A DNA stretch of 64,000 nt from Pseudoalteromonas sp. OOF1S-7 (lineage in GTDB: Bacteria; Pseudomonadota; Gammaproteobacteria; Enterobacterales; Alteromonadaceae). Position 1 is the first letter of the stretch, and each line of letters opens with the position of its first letter. The position numbers were made by a program, and so were the translations under genes. The notes under the pieces are model-generated. The model searched no databases, was not told the origin of the DNA, and saw only the letters and a program-made list of their open reading frames with translations. Shown here piece by piece: positions 40,031 to 48,153 of this stretch. The stretch lies in assembly GCF_022347765.1 (NCBI RefSeq), contig NZ_JAKRFZ010000009.1:62001-126000 (forward strand). The letters run 5' to 3'.

Positions 40031-41071
40031 CTAGCGGTCTTTGAATCGCGCTTTGTCCTTCACTGTCTGCTTAACCATTTTACCAAACGACTTCTCCTTG
40101 GCGCGCCTTTGCGCCATGGTTGACGTATTAAACGCATTTTCTCTGTTCAATTTAAGATAGTTGTTAAGCCGTCTTTGCGTCAGTGCGCCGGATGCGATGG
40201 CACGATGTACAGCACACTCCGGTTCCTGATTGTGCTGACAATCACTAAACCGGCATTGCGTAGCAAGCAATTCAATATCTGAAAACGCCGCGCTGATCCC
40301 TGTATCACACCCACCGAGTTGCAATTCCCGCATCCCCGGTGTATCCAGCAGCAGCCCACCCGATGGCAGCGTCACCAGTGTTCGATGCGTAGTGGTATGT
40401 CGCCCTTTTCCGTCATCTTCCCGGATCCTGCCCGTCCGCTGATGCTGCGCCTTCATCAGCGTATTGGTCAGTGTCGACTTTCCTACCCCAGATGAGCCAA
40501 GCAGTACCACGGTCTGGCCTTCAGTGAGCCAGGGAGACAGACGTTCAGCACACTCCGGCGCTTGCGCGTTCAGTGCCAGCACATCCAGACTGGTATCAAG
40601 CTGCCTTACTGCATCGAGCGTCTGATCAGCAGATTCAACCTGATCGGATTTGGTCAACAGGATGACGGCTTGTGCACTCGAACTGTTTACCAGAGCCAGG
40701 TAACGCTCCAGTCTGCTGAGGTTAAAGTCTTCATTCAGTGAGCACAAAATAAAGGCGGTATCGACATTTGCCGAGATTAACTGCCACTCCATGTGCGTAC
40801 CGGGCGCCTTGCGCCTGAAACAACTTTGCCGCTCCAGCAAGCGGATATATCGCTGCTGACTGTCCATAAGTATCCAGTCACCAACTGTGAGTGCGTCCAT
40901 GGCTGGTGTTAGTGCCAGGGAATAGCTCCCCGCTTCGCTTTGTACCGAGATACAGGAGCGGTGTACCGAAAGTACCCGTGCAGGACCTGCGTTGCTCCAC
41001 TCTTCAAGTGTGAGTTGTTGCTGAAAAAAGGGTGTCCAGCCTAATCTGGCCAGATTCTGAAAATTGGTCAT
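40031..41071 (-). CDS. rsgA: RsgA-type circularly permuted GTPase (ribosome maturation)
   Basis: A 346-aa GTPase of the RsgA/YjeQ family, which matures the 30S ribosomal subunit. An N-terminal OB-like domain (about 20-100) precedes the permuted G domain. TKSD (G4) near 139 comes before GSSGVGKST (G1) near 195 and DTPGM (G3) near 243. A zinc-binding C-terminal module follows with C-x5-C, x-H and C (CRFSDCQHNQEPEC). The basic tail (QRRAKEKSFGKMVKQTVKDKARFKDR) fits RNA binding. Genomes of this group usually carry a canonical rsgA beside orn/psd; this isolated one may be a paralogue. A short leader ORF lies upstream. Confidence 0.9.
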   Translation of the reverse strand: MTNFQNLARLGWTPFFQQQLTLEEWSNAGPARVLSVHRSCISVQSEAGSYSLALTPAMDALTVGDWILMDSQQRYIRLLERQSCFRRKAPGTHMEWQLISANVDTAFILCSLNEDFNLSRLERYLALVNSSSAQAVILLTKSDQVESADQTLDAVRQLDTSLDVLALNAQAPECAERLSPWLTEGQTVVLLGSSGVGKSTLTNTLMKAQHQRTGRIREDDGKGRHTTTHRTLVTLPSGGLLLDTPGMRELQLGGCDTGISAAFSDIELLATQCRFSDCQHNQEPECAVHRAIASGALTQRRLNNYLKLNRENAFNTSTMAQRRAKEKSFGKMVKQTVKDKARFKDR

Positions 41072-41303
41072 GACGACCCCTTAACAATGATGTTAATAAC
41101 TGAGAAAGGGGCTGAGTGCCCCGGTAGATACCGGGCGAAAAGGAGTGCTGGCTAGACCAAAATCGGTTAGTTAAGGCCAGGCTGCCCGGTCGGTTTAGTT
41201 ACTATCATCAATGTCCTCCAGGGTGTTTTTCCGTCAATTCTGAGTCCATCATATCGGATCGAGTCGCAGAGTCAATGTAGCGATACAAATAGCAGAACGG
41301 GCA
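41072..41303 (-). promoter_or_regulatory. Structured leader of the rsgA-like gene
   Basis: Between the leader ORF and the GTPase start on the minus strand lie a CCCGGTA/TACCGGG inverted repeat (near 41130-41147) and a GCCCC/GGGG pairing close to the start codon. With the short translated ORF this has the look of an attenuator, but no pairing scheme was computed. Confidence 0.35.
41167..41208 (-). CDS. 13-codon leader ORF upstream of rsgA-like gene
   Basis: Reads MIVTKPTGQPGLN then TAA. It is preceded by GGAGG 6 nt upstream of the ATG, the strongest ribosome-binding site in the interval, while the GTPase start at 41071 is about 96 bp further on. Such ORFs commonly act in cis through ribosome occupancy. 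Conservation is untested. Confidence 0.4.
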   Translation of the reverse strand: MIVTKPTGQPGLN

Positions 41304-42203
41304 TCACACTCCCACAATCAACATCTTACCCTGCGCCATCCCCTCTCTCTCGCAGCTTAAATCAAGCCGGCTATCGATGGGGTACTGGTATAAACGTTCC
41401 AGTTTGGGGTGACTTTTATACAAGAAGGTACAGCTCCTGACAAATAAGCTCATTTTGCTTTGTTTATCCAAAAATGCATACGCCGTTTTAGCCAGCGCCT
41501 CTTTGCACGCCGCCATAATCTCCGGGTTAATCTGATTGAAATGAATGGCTTTGTGGGCTTCTTCTTCGGGGATCACTTGCAGGCTACTGGCCAGCACACA
41601 AGCCGCGTACACATCTAACACGCCAATGACCCGCGGTCTCTGGCTGCCCCGTTCTGCATAGACGACCATGACACAAGGCACTTTGCTTTCATCCAGTTGC
41701 TGCGCTCTGATGGGTTTTAACACGAGTGAATCGCTGATATTTTTCTGCATCAGGCGTTCAAGCATATCCGTTTTCGGCAAAGCCAGCTCTTCTCTGAGCG
41801 GCACCGCTTCGTCTTCAGCGATGACTTCATTGGCTTCTTGCTCCAACACCAAAGGCATAATGGCGCTGCGCAAAGCATCATCACTGAAAGGTTTAGACAG
41901 AAAAAAGGCACAACCCAAAGACGTGGCGTAATCAATCTGCGTTGCATCATCCACCGTTGAGATCATGGCCACAGGCAGATCCGGGTGACTGACGTGAAGT
42001 GTTTCCAACAGCTCAATACCGGTTTTATCCGGCATATGCCAGTCGGTCAGAATGATGTGTGGCTGCCAGCTGGCTACCTGTGCCAATGCATCATCAACAC
42101 GGCTGGCACAGCGCAGAAACAGCTTGCGATACTCAAACTGTTGCAGGGCCCGCCGGATGATTTCACAGGTCGCATGGCTGTCATCAACGATCAGAACTTT
42201 CAC
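41304..42203 (-). CDS. Response regulator with novel C-terminal domain
   Basis: A 299-aa protein. CheY-like receiver about 1-122 (VLIVDDSHATCE with acidic pocket, phosphoacceptor Asp in ILTDWHMPDKTG near 54, conserved Lys in FFLSKPFSDDA). After an acidic linker, the C-terminal half (about 150-299) shows CheX/CheC-like character around VIGVLDVYAACVLASSLQVIPEEEA, although a confident family name is not possible. No DNA-binding domain is seen, so the output is probably protein-protein or enzymatic. Divergent from the coiled-coil membrane protein at 42303. Confidence 0.8.
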   Translation of the reverse strand: MKVLIVDDSHATCEIIRRALQQFEYRKLFLRCASRVDDALAQVASWQPHIILTDWHMPDKTGIELLETLHVSHPDLPVAMISTVDDATQIDYATSLGCAFFLSKPFSDDALRSAIMPLVLEQEANEVIAEDEAVPLREELALPKTDMLERLMQKNISDSLVLKPIRAQQLDESKVPCVMVVYAERGSQRPRVIGVLDVYAACVLASSLQVIPEEEAHKAIHFNQINPEIMAACKEALAKTAYAFLDKQSKMSLFVRSCTFLYKSHPKLERLYQYPIDSRLDLSCEREGMAQGKMLIVGV

Positions 42204-42302
42204 TCTTTACCCTAACGCAATTATTCTTTTTCAGTATAGGCAGAATTTTGAACGAAAACTAAACTTATCTCATTGATAAACCAAAGCGGTGTATCTCAGC
42301 TC

Positions 42303-43073
42303 ATGCTTCCTCTCGAAGTTTACCAATATGTGGCACTGAATGTGGGGCTGCTGATCCTGGCGGCCTGGTTTTATATTTTATTATTGATTTTAAGAGAGTT
42401 TCGCCAATTTGCCGGCACTTTTTTAAACCACAAACAAAGTGCACCAGACACCGATCCCCTGCTTGCTCAGTGCCGGGAGTCGGTGGCCCGGGCCAGCCAG
42501 TTTACCCAGCAACACAGCCAGACCATTGCAGAACTCTTGCAAGTGCAATTGACCCTTGAAAACCAGCTCTCACAGATCCGGGCGTCCACCGCAGACCACA
42601 TTACCAAAGAAGAACAGGGCTCCATTAATGAACTCAACAAAAAGCTGATCCGCTCTCACAAGCTCATCAAGCGCCTCAAAGGAGAACTCGACAATAGCGG
42701 CAAAAAATTGCGTCATGTCAGCTCCAAGCTGGAACATCAGTTCCAGTCTGCCGACACACTGCGTCAGGCCAATACGCAGTTACAAGAAGAGCTCGAACAA
42801 CTCAGGCAGGACAAAGCCGATGTGTCCTCAAATACCATGAGCGACCAGCAAACCCAGACATTACTCAACCAGTATAAACGCCAAATCGAGGAGCAAAATC
42901 AGCTGATAGATCAACTCTCGGTGGAACACGAGGGCGACGGCAATGGTGCAGAAGTCGCCGCTCTGAAAGCGGAACTGGAGCAGACCCGAAAAAAACTAAT
43001 ACACTTGAATAAAGAGAAAAACTTTGTGGAAAGCCGCTACCTTGAAGCCATTAAACAAAATAAACCGGAATGA
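42303..43073 (+). CDS. Membrane-anchored coiled-coil protein
   Basis: About 256 aa from ATG 42303 (an in-frame TTG at 42273 is a possible alternative; neither has a strong ribosome-binding site). One transmembrane helix near the N-terminus (VALNVGLLILAAWFYILLLIL) is followed by about 200 residues of heptad-rich Gln/Glu/Leu/Lys sequence, a long cytoplasmic coiled coil. No enzyme motif. Lies divergent from a response regulator, a possible partner. Function unknown; scaffold roles are typical for such architecture. Confidence 0.7.
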   Translation: MLPLEVYQYVALNVGLLILAAWFYILLLILREFRQFAGTFLNHKQSAPDTDPLLAQCRESVARASQFTQQHSQTIAELLQVQLTLENQLSQIRASTADHITKEEQGSINELNKKLIRSHKLIKRLKGELDNSGKKLRHVSSKLEHQFQSADTLRQANTQLQEELEQLRQDKADVSSNTMSDQQTQTLLNQYKRQIEEQNQLIDQLSVEHEGDGNGAEVAALKAELEQTRKKLIHLNKEKNFVESRYLEAIKQNKPE

Positions 43074-43598
43074 ACAGAGCGCATAGCATGCCGGTTTATC
43101 CATACTCAGTATGGACGTACTGGTATTCCCTCAGCGCACTGAACCTGGCAGAGCACACGTGACCAGCTCATCAGGCTTGCGGGTGTTGCATTATTGGTGT
43201 TGTATATTGGCCCTAGCTCCACGCAGGCATGAGTGAAGACACCCTCAGCAATGTCTTCGAGCCTTTTTATACTACCCGGCGCAGCAATGGAGGCACCGGA
43301 CTGGGTATGCACATTGTTTTTAATATTGTGACACAAAAGCTCAAGGGCACGATAGAGTGCCACAGTGAAACCAACACGAAGTCGCTCACACTTCTAAAAA
43401 CACAACAATCCAAATACTGCAACATTGAAAATATTTCGTTTTATTTATGGGTAACGATTGTTGCACCCAGGTTCTACTCAGGGTACATTTTCCCGCAAAA
43501 CAACAGCAAAGATCATCAATCTCAGCGAAATAAAGCCGTTCAGTCATGATCGTGGTCCGCTTAGGTTGTTGCATTCATAAGCAAGTTAGGTAGACACC
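43074..43598. other. Gap with a kinase remnant
   Basis: The stretch contains only the degraded histidine-kinase fragment at 43214-43390. The remainder has no recognisable gene or terminator. Confidence 0.5.
43214..43390 (+). pseudogene. Histidine-kinase ATPase-domain fragment
   Basis: About 55 residues read GMSEDTLSNVFEPFYTTRR, then NGGTGLGMHIVFNIVTQKL and KGTIEC, which are the F box and G2 box of a hybrid or chemoreceptor-like sensor kinase ATPase domain. The N box, G1 box, phosphoacceptor His and all sensor parts are missing upstream, where a stop codon lies 5 codons before the Met. After SETN the similarity stops. Clear debris of a larger gene. Confidence 0.75.
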
Positions 43599-44309
43599 AT
43601 GAGCACGGAGCGAACGATGAGTACACAGCCAGCCAGATCACTCAGGCTGGCCGCATTTTTTGATATTCTCCCCCTGTCTATTGCCGTGATCCCCTGGGGC
43701 ATTTTATGTGGCTCACTGGCAATACAAGTGGGGCTAAGTCCTTTACAATCCCAATTAATGTCACTGCTGGTGTTTGCCGGTGCGGCACAACTTTCTTCTC
43801 TGACCATAGTCGGTGCCAGCGGTGGGATCGCCACTATTTTGGGCAGTACAGCAGTGATCAGTTCACGCCACCTGCTGTATTCCGCCACCTTTCGTAACAG
43901 CGCCATTGCGCTACCACTGCATCACAAGGTGCTTATGGCCTTTTTACTCACCGACGAAATGTTTGCGGTCACGGAAAACAAACGCAAAGAGCTAGGGCGC
44001 TTTCCGCTGGATTATGCGCTGATTTCAGGAGCCACCTTCTATGTCATCTGGAATCTGTCTACGCTGGCGGGCATTGTGGCCGGCACCAGCATTCCCAACC
44101 TCGAAAGTCTGGGACTGGAATTTGCCATTGCCGCAACCTTTATCGCCATGGTAGTTCCCAGTATCAACTCATCTCCAGTGTTAGTCGCAGTCCTGGTATC
44201 GGCGTTTTGTGCGGTGCTGTTTCACAAACTCGATGTGCCCAATGCCCTGCTGCTCTCTGCACTGATCGGTATGGTTGTGGGATACAGCCTGGACAAAGAA
44301 GCACTGTAG
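43599..44309 (+). CDS. azlC: AzlC-family branched-chain amino acid exporter subunit
   Basis: A 236-aa inner-membrane protein with the AzlC pattern (DILPLSIAVIPWGILCGSLAIQVGLSP; GAAQLSSLTIVGASGG; SSRHLLYSAT; LTDEMFAVTE) and about seven transmembrane helices. AzlC works with the small AzlD subunit in export of branched-chain amino acids or analogues. Another ATG at 43617 has GGAG 6 nt upstream and may be the true start. The partner azlD starts 10 bp downstream. Confidence 0.9.
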   Translation: MSTERTMSTQPARSLRLAAFFDILPLSIAVIPWGILCGSLAIQVGLSPLQSQLMSLLVFAGAAQLSSLTIVGASGGIATILGSTAVISSRHLLYSATFRNSAIALPLHHKVLMAFLLTDEMFAVTENKRKELGRFPLDYALISGATFYVIWNLSTLAGIVAGTSIPNLESLGLEFAIAATFIAMVVPSINSSPVLVAVLVSAFCAVLFHKLDVPNALLLSALIGMVVGYSLDKEAL

Positions 44310-44319
44310 GAGCGCAACA

Positions 44320-44631
44320 ATGAGTTATGACCTGATCCTGTTAATGGCTTTGATCACCTTTTTCATGCGTTACGCCTTTTTTATGGAAAAGCTGCCCATC
44401 AAGCTCAACCTGAGATTGCAACGCTTTTTGAGTTTTACAGCACCCTGCATTTTAACCGCCATGGCAGCACCCATTGTGTTTGGCGAGGTGGCTTTGTCGA
44501 GCGAGGACATCACTAACCCCTTTTTACTGGCCGGTATTATCGCTGTCGTGTTAAGCCTGCTGGTAAAAAATACCCTATTCGTTGTACTGGCCAGTATGGG
44601 GGTGTTCTTTTCTCTAAAAACCATGCTCTGA
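44320..44631 (+). CDS. azlD: AzlD-family transporter subunit
   Basis: 103 aa from ATG 44320, chosen because TAGGAG lies 7 nt upstream and the length fits AzlD (about 100-110 aa). Four transmembrane segments; MALITFFMRYAFFM, RLQRFLSFTAPCILTAMAAPIVF and a C-terminal helix are typical. It is the second subunit of the AzlCD exporter encoded just upstream. Confidence 0.9.
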   Translation: MSYDLILLMALITFFMRYAFFMEKLPIKLNLRLQRFLSFTAPCILTAMAAPIVFGEVALSSEDITNPFLLAGIIAVVLSLLVKNTLFVVLASMGVFFSLKTML

Positions 44632-44684
44632 CAACAACTTATTGAAGCAACTTTAAAACACAGCATTAAGTTAAAGGAGATAAT

Positions 44685-45345
44685 ATGTTTTTTAAAAGAA
44701 GCCAAAAAGTTCACCATAAAAGTGAACAACTCACAGGTGCAAGGAAAGGAATGTAAGACCATCCTGGATACCATCTTGCGCTCCAATGAAATCAATTTCA
44801 ATTGCACTGAACACTGCACGTTGCGTTTGTGCTTGCTGTTTTCTTTCCTATATGGGTAGCTTTTACAATCAGGTTGCCGATCAGAGCATTGGCATCATGT
44901 TGCTGTGCTGGGCTGGTATTTTCTGCACGCAGAATCGCGGCGGTTATTCTCCACCAGAGCGTTCACAAGAAACTCAGTGATAACGGCCTGTTTAATAAAT
45001 TACCAGGCGACTTTGTGACGCTGCTCATGCGACTCAGGATTATGAAACCTATAAGGCCGACCACCGTAAGATCCATCATGGTTCGCTGACTTTTGCGACA
45101 AAGTATGACCCTATCGTGCAGTTTTTCTCAGTCTTTGGTGTAGATTCAGGTACGAAAAAGCGCTCTATTACCTCGCCGGGGGTAAGCCTGAGTACATAGA
45201 TATCTGGGGATTCCATAACGCCATCGAGGACGTGTTCGGGGTTGTGTCAGAAAAAGACCCTAATTACATCCCGGACTTCAATAGCTATTCAAAAGAGGCC
45301 AAGGGCGCTGACCTCCGGCGCTCCGGAACAAGCACAGGCCACCAA
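44685..45345 (+). pseudogene. Degraded ferredoxin-fatty acid desaturase-like gene
   Basis: A strong ribosome-binding site (AAAGGAG) and ATG at 44685 lead quickly to a stop, but other frames carry coherent pieces. These are a 2Fe-2S ferredoxin-like segment (FTIKVNNSQVQG, then KTILDTILRSNEINFNC), a membrane segment ending ILHQSVHKKLSDNGLFNKL (an HxxxH box), then DYETYKADHRKIHHGSL (HxxHH box) followed by KYDPIVQFFSVFG, and finally KALYYLAGGKPEYIDIWGFHN. At least three frameshifts separate them. Order and motifs fit a membrane desaturase fused to or preceded by ferredoxin. The gene is inactive; I am moderately sure of the family. Confidence 0.55.
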
Positions 45346-45369
45346 TGCACCTCCGCGCTTGCTCCGGCT

Positions 45370-47889
45370 TCAGCCGTCCGACATAACGGCAATCTCTTCT
45401 CGGGCTTTGCGGGTATCATGGTGACAATCGCGGATATGCGCCCCTACTATCGCCAGTTTCTTTTCCAGCCCGGGTACTGTCAGCCAGTCGGCAAACGTGC
45501 GCTTGAGCAGGGCATGGTCTTGTTCTGAGCACCCCGTGATAAAGTTATACGGGAACCACTGTAGCTGGTCATCGGGGATCCGCGCCTGGATCTGTGCCTT
45601 GTGCTGTTGCATATACCGGGCTGCAACCGGCCTCAGTGCGCTCTGAAATGCCGGAAACTGAAAGCGATAATCGATCACAAAGCTGCGAGTGGCCTCACTG
45701 AGCAAAAAGTCATAAAACAGCGACACTTGCTGTGCATTGGCTACATATCCCAGCGAATCCAGCAGATCTTCCTGTATCGGGCGGTTATCTGTGTTGAACA
45801 ACTTTAATAAGGCCTGATATTCGTCGTAGGTGCTGTTTCTGGCCAGGACCCGTAACACACTGGCGCGATGCCGGAGCTGAGCAAGCGGTCTGCTGGCTGC
45901 ATACTCACGGGCAAACCGGATCGCCTCGGGTGCTGCAAGATACATCCCATAGAGCTCAAGCCAGCTGCTACCTGTGCTTTGCGTGATCAGCGCCTGCCAC
46001 GGGCGCTGTATTGGCAAATGCTGCGCCAGAAAACCCGCAAACTGAAGCTGCAAATGCGCGGGGATCTGTGCCACAAACGCATCTTTGAGTATATCCAGCG
46101 CTTTACTGGCCTCCAGGCTGTCGGCTGGCTGAGTGCGCAACAGCTCGGTCAGCCCCTGAATATACCGGGTATAGCCCAGCAGACCCATTTTGGTCAGCGC
46201 TTCCTGGTTGTCCATATCAGCGAGTCTGTCGGCCATTGTGCGCCGCTCTATGGGAAAACGGGGATGACCGGAGCGGTCGATATGACGAAAATATCCCACG
46301 CCTGCCGGGTCGATCAGCACAGCATCCTGGGCGCCCGGCTGTGGCAATAGCTGCGACGCTTCGGACAAGATAAGTCGCTGGGTCCTGACTTTATGACCAT
46401 CCCAGAGCTTAAGCTGCAAGGGGATCGTCCAGCGTCTGTCTGCATCGCCATGAAAGCTTTGCTGTGACAGCACTAACTTGTCATTTTGTTTGCTTAGCGT
46501 GATCAGCGGATAGCCCGGCTGAGTCAGATAAGAGCCAACTATCTCATCCACTCGCAGCGCTTTGGGAAACAATCCGGTAAAGTCGGCCGTCGTTGCATGA
46601 CCGCCCTGATGCGCATCGATATACTGACGCATCACCTGTTTGAGCGTGGCGTCACCTACATGCGCCTCCAGCATGTTCAGCAGCGCCCGGCCTTTGGTGT
46701 AATACAATCCACCAATGCCTTCATTATCTGCCCGGTCTCTGACGATTCGCTGCAAAGCCGGGGCACTGTGGTTATCACCGTCAAATGCGCTGATCTGAGG
46801 TGTATAGGTACAGGCATCGTTGTCCGGGTAATAATGCATCACCACTTTGGCAGCAAAGAACTCACTGAACGATTCATTCAGCCAGTAATCGTCGTACCAC
46901 TGCATGGTGACATTATGGCCAAACCAGGTATGTGCCACTTCATGGGCAATCAACTTACGAAAACGACATAACGCCTCTGGGCTGGCATCTGTACCGGGCA
47001 GCTGATTGGTATTCAGCGCGATCAGGCTGACATTTTCCATCCCCGCCAGCGTGCCTATGGGCGCGATAAAAAAATCGAGCCTGTCATAGGGAAACGATGA
47101 ATCCAGGTGCTCAGACAGGTAACTGATTGACTGGTGGATCAGGGTACCCAGCTCAGCCGGCACGCTCTGACGCACATTTTTTGGCATATACGCCGTCGCA
47201 GGCACGCCAGCTCCCGCAAGCTTAGTGGCAGTAAATTCCCCAACCGCCAGTGCCAGCACATCGGTGTTGATTTTCGGCGTTGGCGCAAACCGGATCAGCT
47301 GCCTGCTGCCCTGTTGCAGCGTTTCAATCGGGCGCGTATTGTGCAATGCCTGCAATCCGGCCGGGATATCTACAGTCAGGGTGAACTCAGTTTTGATACC
47401 CGGATCGTCTACAGCCGGAAACACTCTGCGTGCCTCCATCTCCTGAAACTGGGTAAACAAAGTGGGTGGACCATCGCCCCCACCGACTTCATATAACCCC
47501 TGTACACTGTCCTGCTTCCCAACCAAGCCGGTGAAGCGTATGGTCAGCTCAGCGCTTTCTTCGAGCTTAAAAGGTAGATCATGGCGCACAATATCAAACT
47601 CATCCGCGGCGATCACAGGGAGTAAAACCTGTTTGTCCTGATACGCCAGCTCAACCTGTTCAAGCGTTAACCCAAGGGAATGATAAGCAATATAATCAAC
47701 AGGTTGAGAAAGCTGATACGTTAGTTTTGTTTCTCCGCTAAAGGTGCGCTCGCCCGGTGTAATGGTGAGTGTTATCTGCTGTTGAGAGACTAACAGTGCC
47801 TTTGCGATACGATAGTCTGCAGCCAGTACAGAATGCGCAAACAGCACCATCAATAGCACAAAAGATGCCGCGCCTGATTTATAAGCCAT
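45370..47889 (-). CDS. Secreted M1-family aminopeptidase
   Basis: An 839-aa exported zinc exopeptidase. Signal peptide about 1-23 (VLAAD). The N-terminal beta saddle (about 30-215) leads into the catalytic domain with the exopeptidase motif AGMENVS (GxMEN) near 280 and the zinc site HEVAHTWFGH near 316 followed 18 residues later by WLNESFSEFFA, supplying the third ligand Glu. The helical C-terminal domain (about 550-839) resembles that of aminopeptidase N and leukotriene A4 hydrolase relatives. It removes N-terminal residues from peptides, fitting the proteolytic lifestyle suggested by neighbouring proteases. Followed by the desaturase debris. Confidence 0.93.
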   Translation of the reverse strand: MAYKSGAASFVLLMVLFAHSVLAADYRIAKALLVSQQQITLTITPGERTFSGETKLTYQLSQPVDYIAYHSLGLTLEQVELAYQDKQVLLPVIAADEFDIVRHDLPFKLEESAELTIRFTGLVGKQDSVQGLYEVGGGDGPPTLFTQFQEMEARRVFPAVDDPGIKTEFTLTVDIPAGLQALHNTRPIETLQQGSRQLIRFAPTPKINTDVLALAVGEFTATKLAGAGVPATAYMPKNVRQSVPAELGTLIHQSISYLSEHLDSSFPYDRLDFFIAPIGTLAGMENVSLIALNTNQLPGTDASPEALCRFRKLIAHEVAHTWFGHNVTMQWYDDYWLNESFSEFFAAKVVMHYYPDNDACTYTPQISAFDGDNHSAPALQRIVRDRADNEGIGGLYYTKGRALLNMLEAHVGDATLKQVMRQYIDAHQGGHATTADFTGLFPKALRVDEIVGSYLTQPGYPLITLSKQNDKLVLSQQSFHGDADRRWTIPLQLKLWDGHKVRTQRLILSEASQLLPQPGAQDAVLIDPAGVGYFRHIDRSGHPRFPIERRTMADRLADMDNQEALTKMGLLGYTRYIQGLTELLRTQPADSLEASKALDILKDAFVAQIPAHLQLQFAGFLAQHLPIQRPWQALITQSTGSSWLELYGMYLAAPEAIRFAREYAASRPLAQLRHRASVLRVLARNSTYDEYQALLKLFNTDNRPIQEDLLDSLGYVANAQQVSLFYDFLLSEATRSFVIDYRFQFPAFQSALRPVAARYMQQHKAQIQARIPDDQLQWFPYNFITGCSEQDHALLKRTFADWLTVPGLEKKLAIVGAHIRDCHHDTRKAREEIAVMSDG

Positions 47890-48153
47890 TGTTATTATTC
47901 ATTCCTTTCAGTGTGATGTATTGATACTACGCCAAATCATTTCGTCATAAAAGCACCTCAGCATGAGCTTGTACCCGAATTATTCATCATTTTTACGTAT
48001 TTGTGTCACTTACATTAACAATAGGTTGCAAACAACACATTCAAACGGTAGGTTGATCCTCATTGGGGTACAAAATAAACAACAAGTAGGACACCATTGC
48101 AGCGGATGCAGCAAAAACAATAACTAACAACATCATAATCAGTAGGAAGTAAC

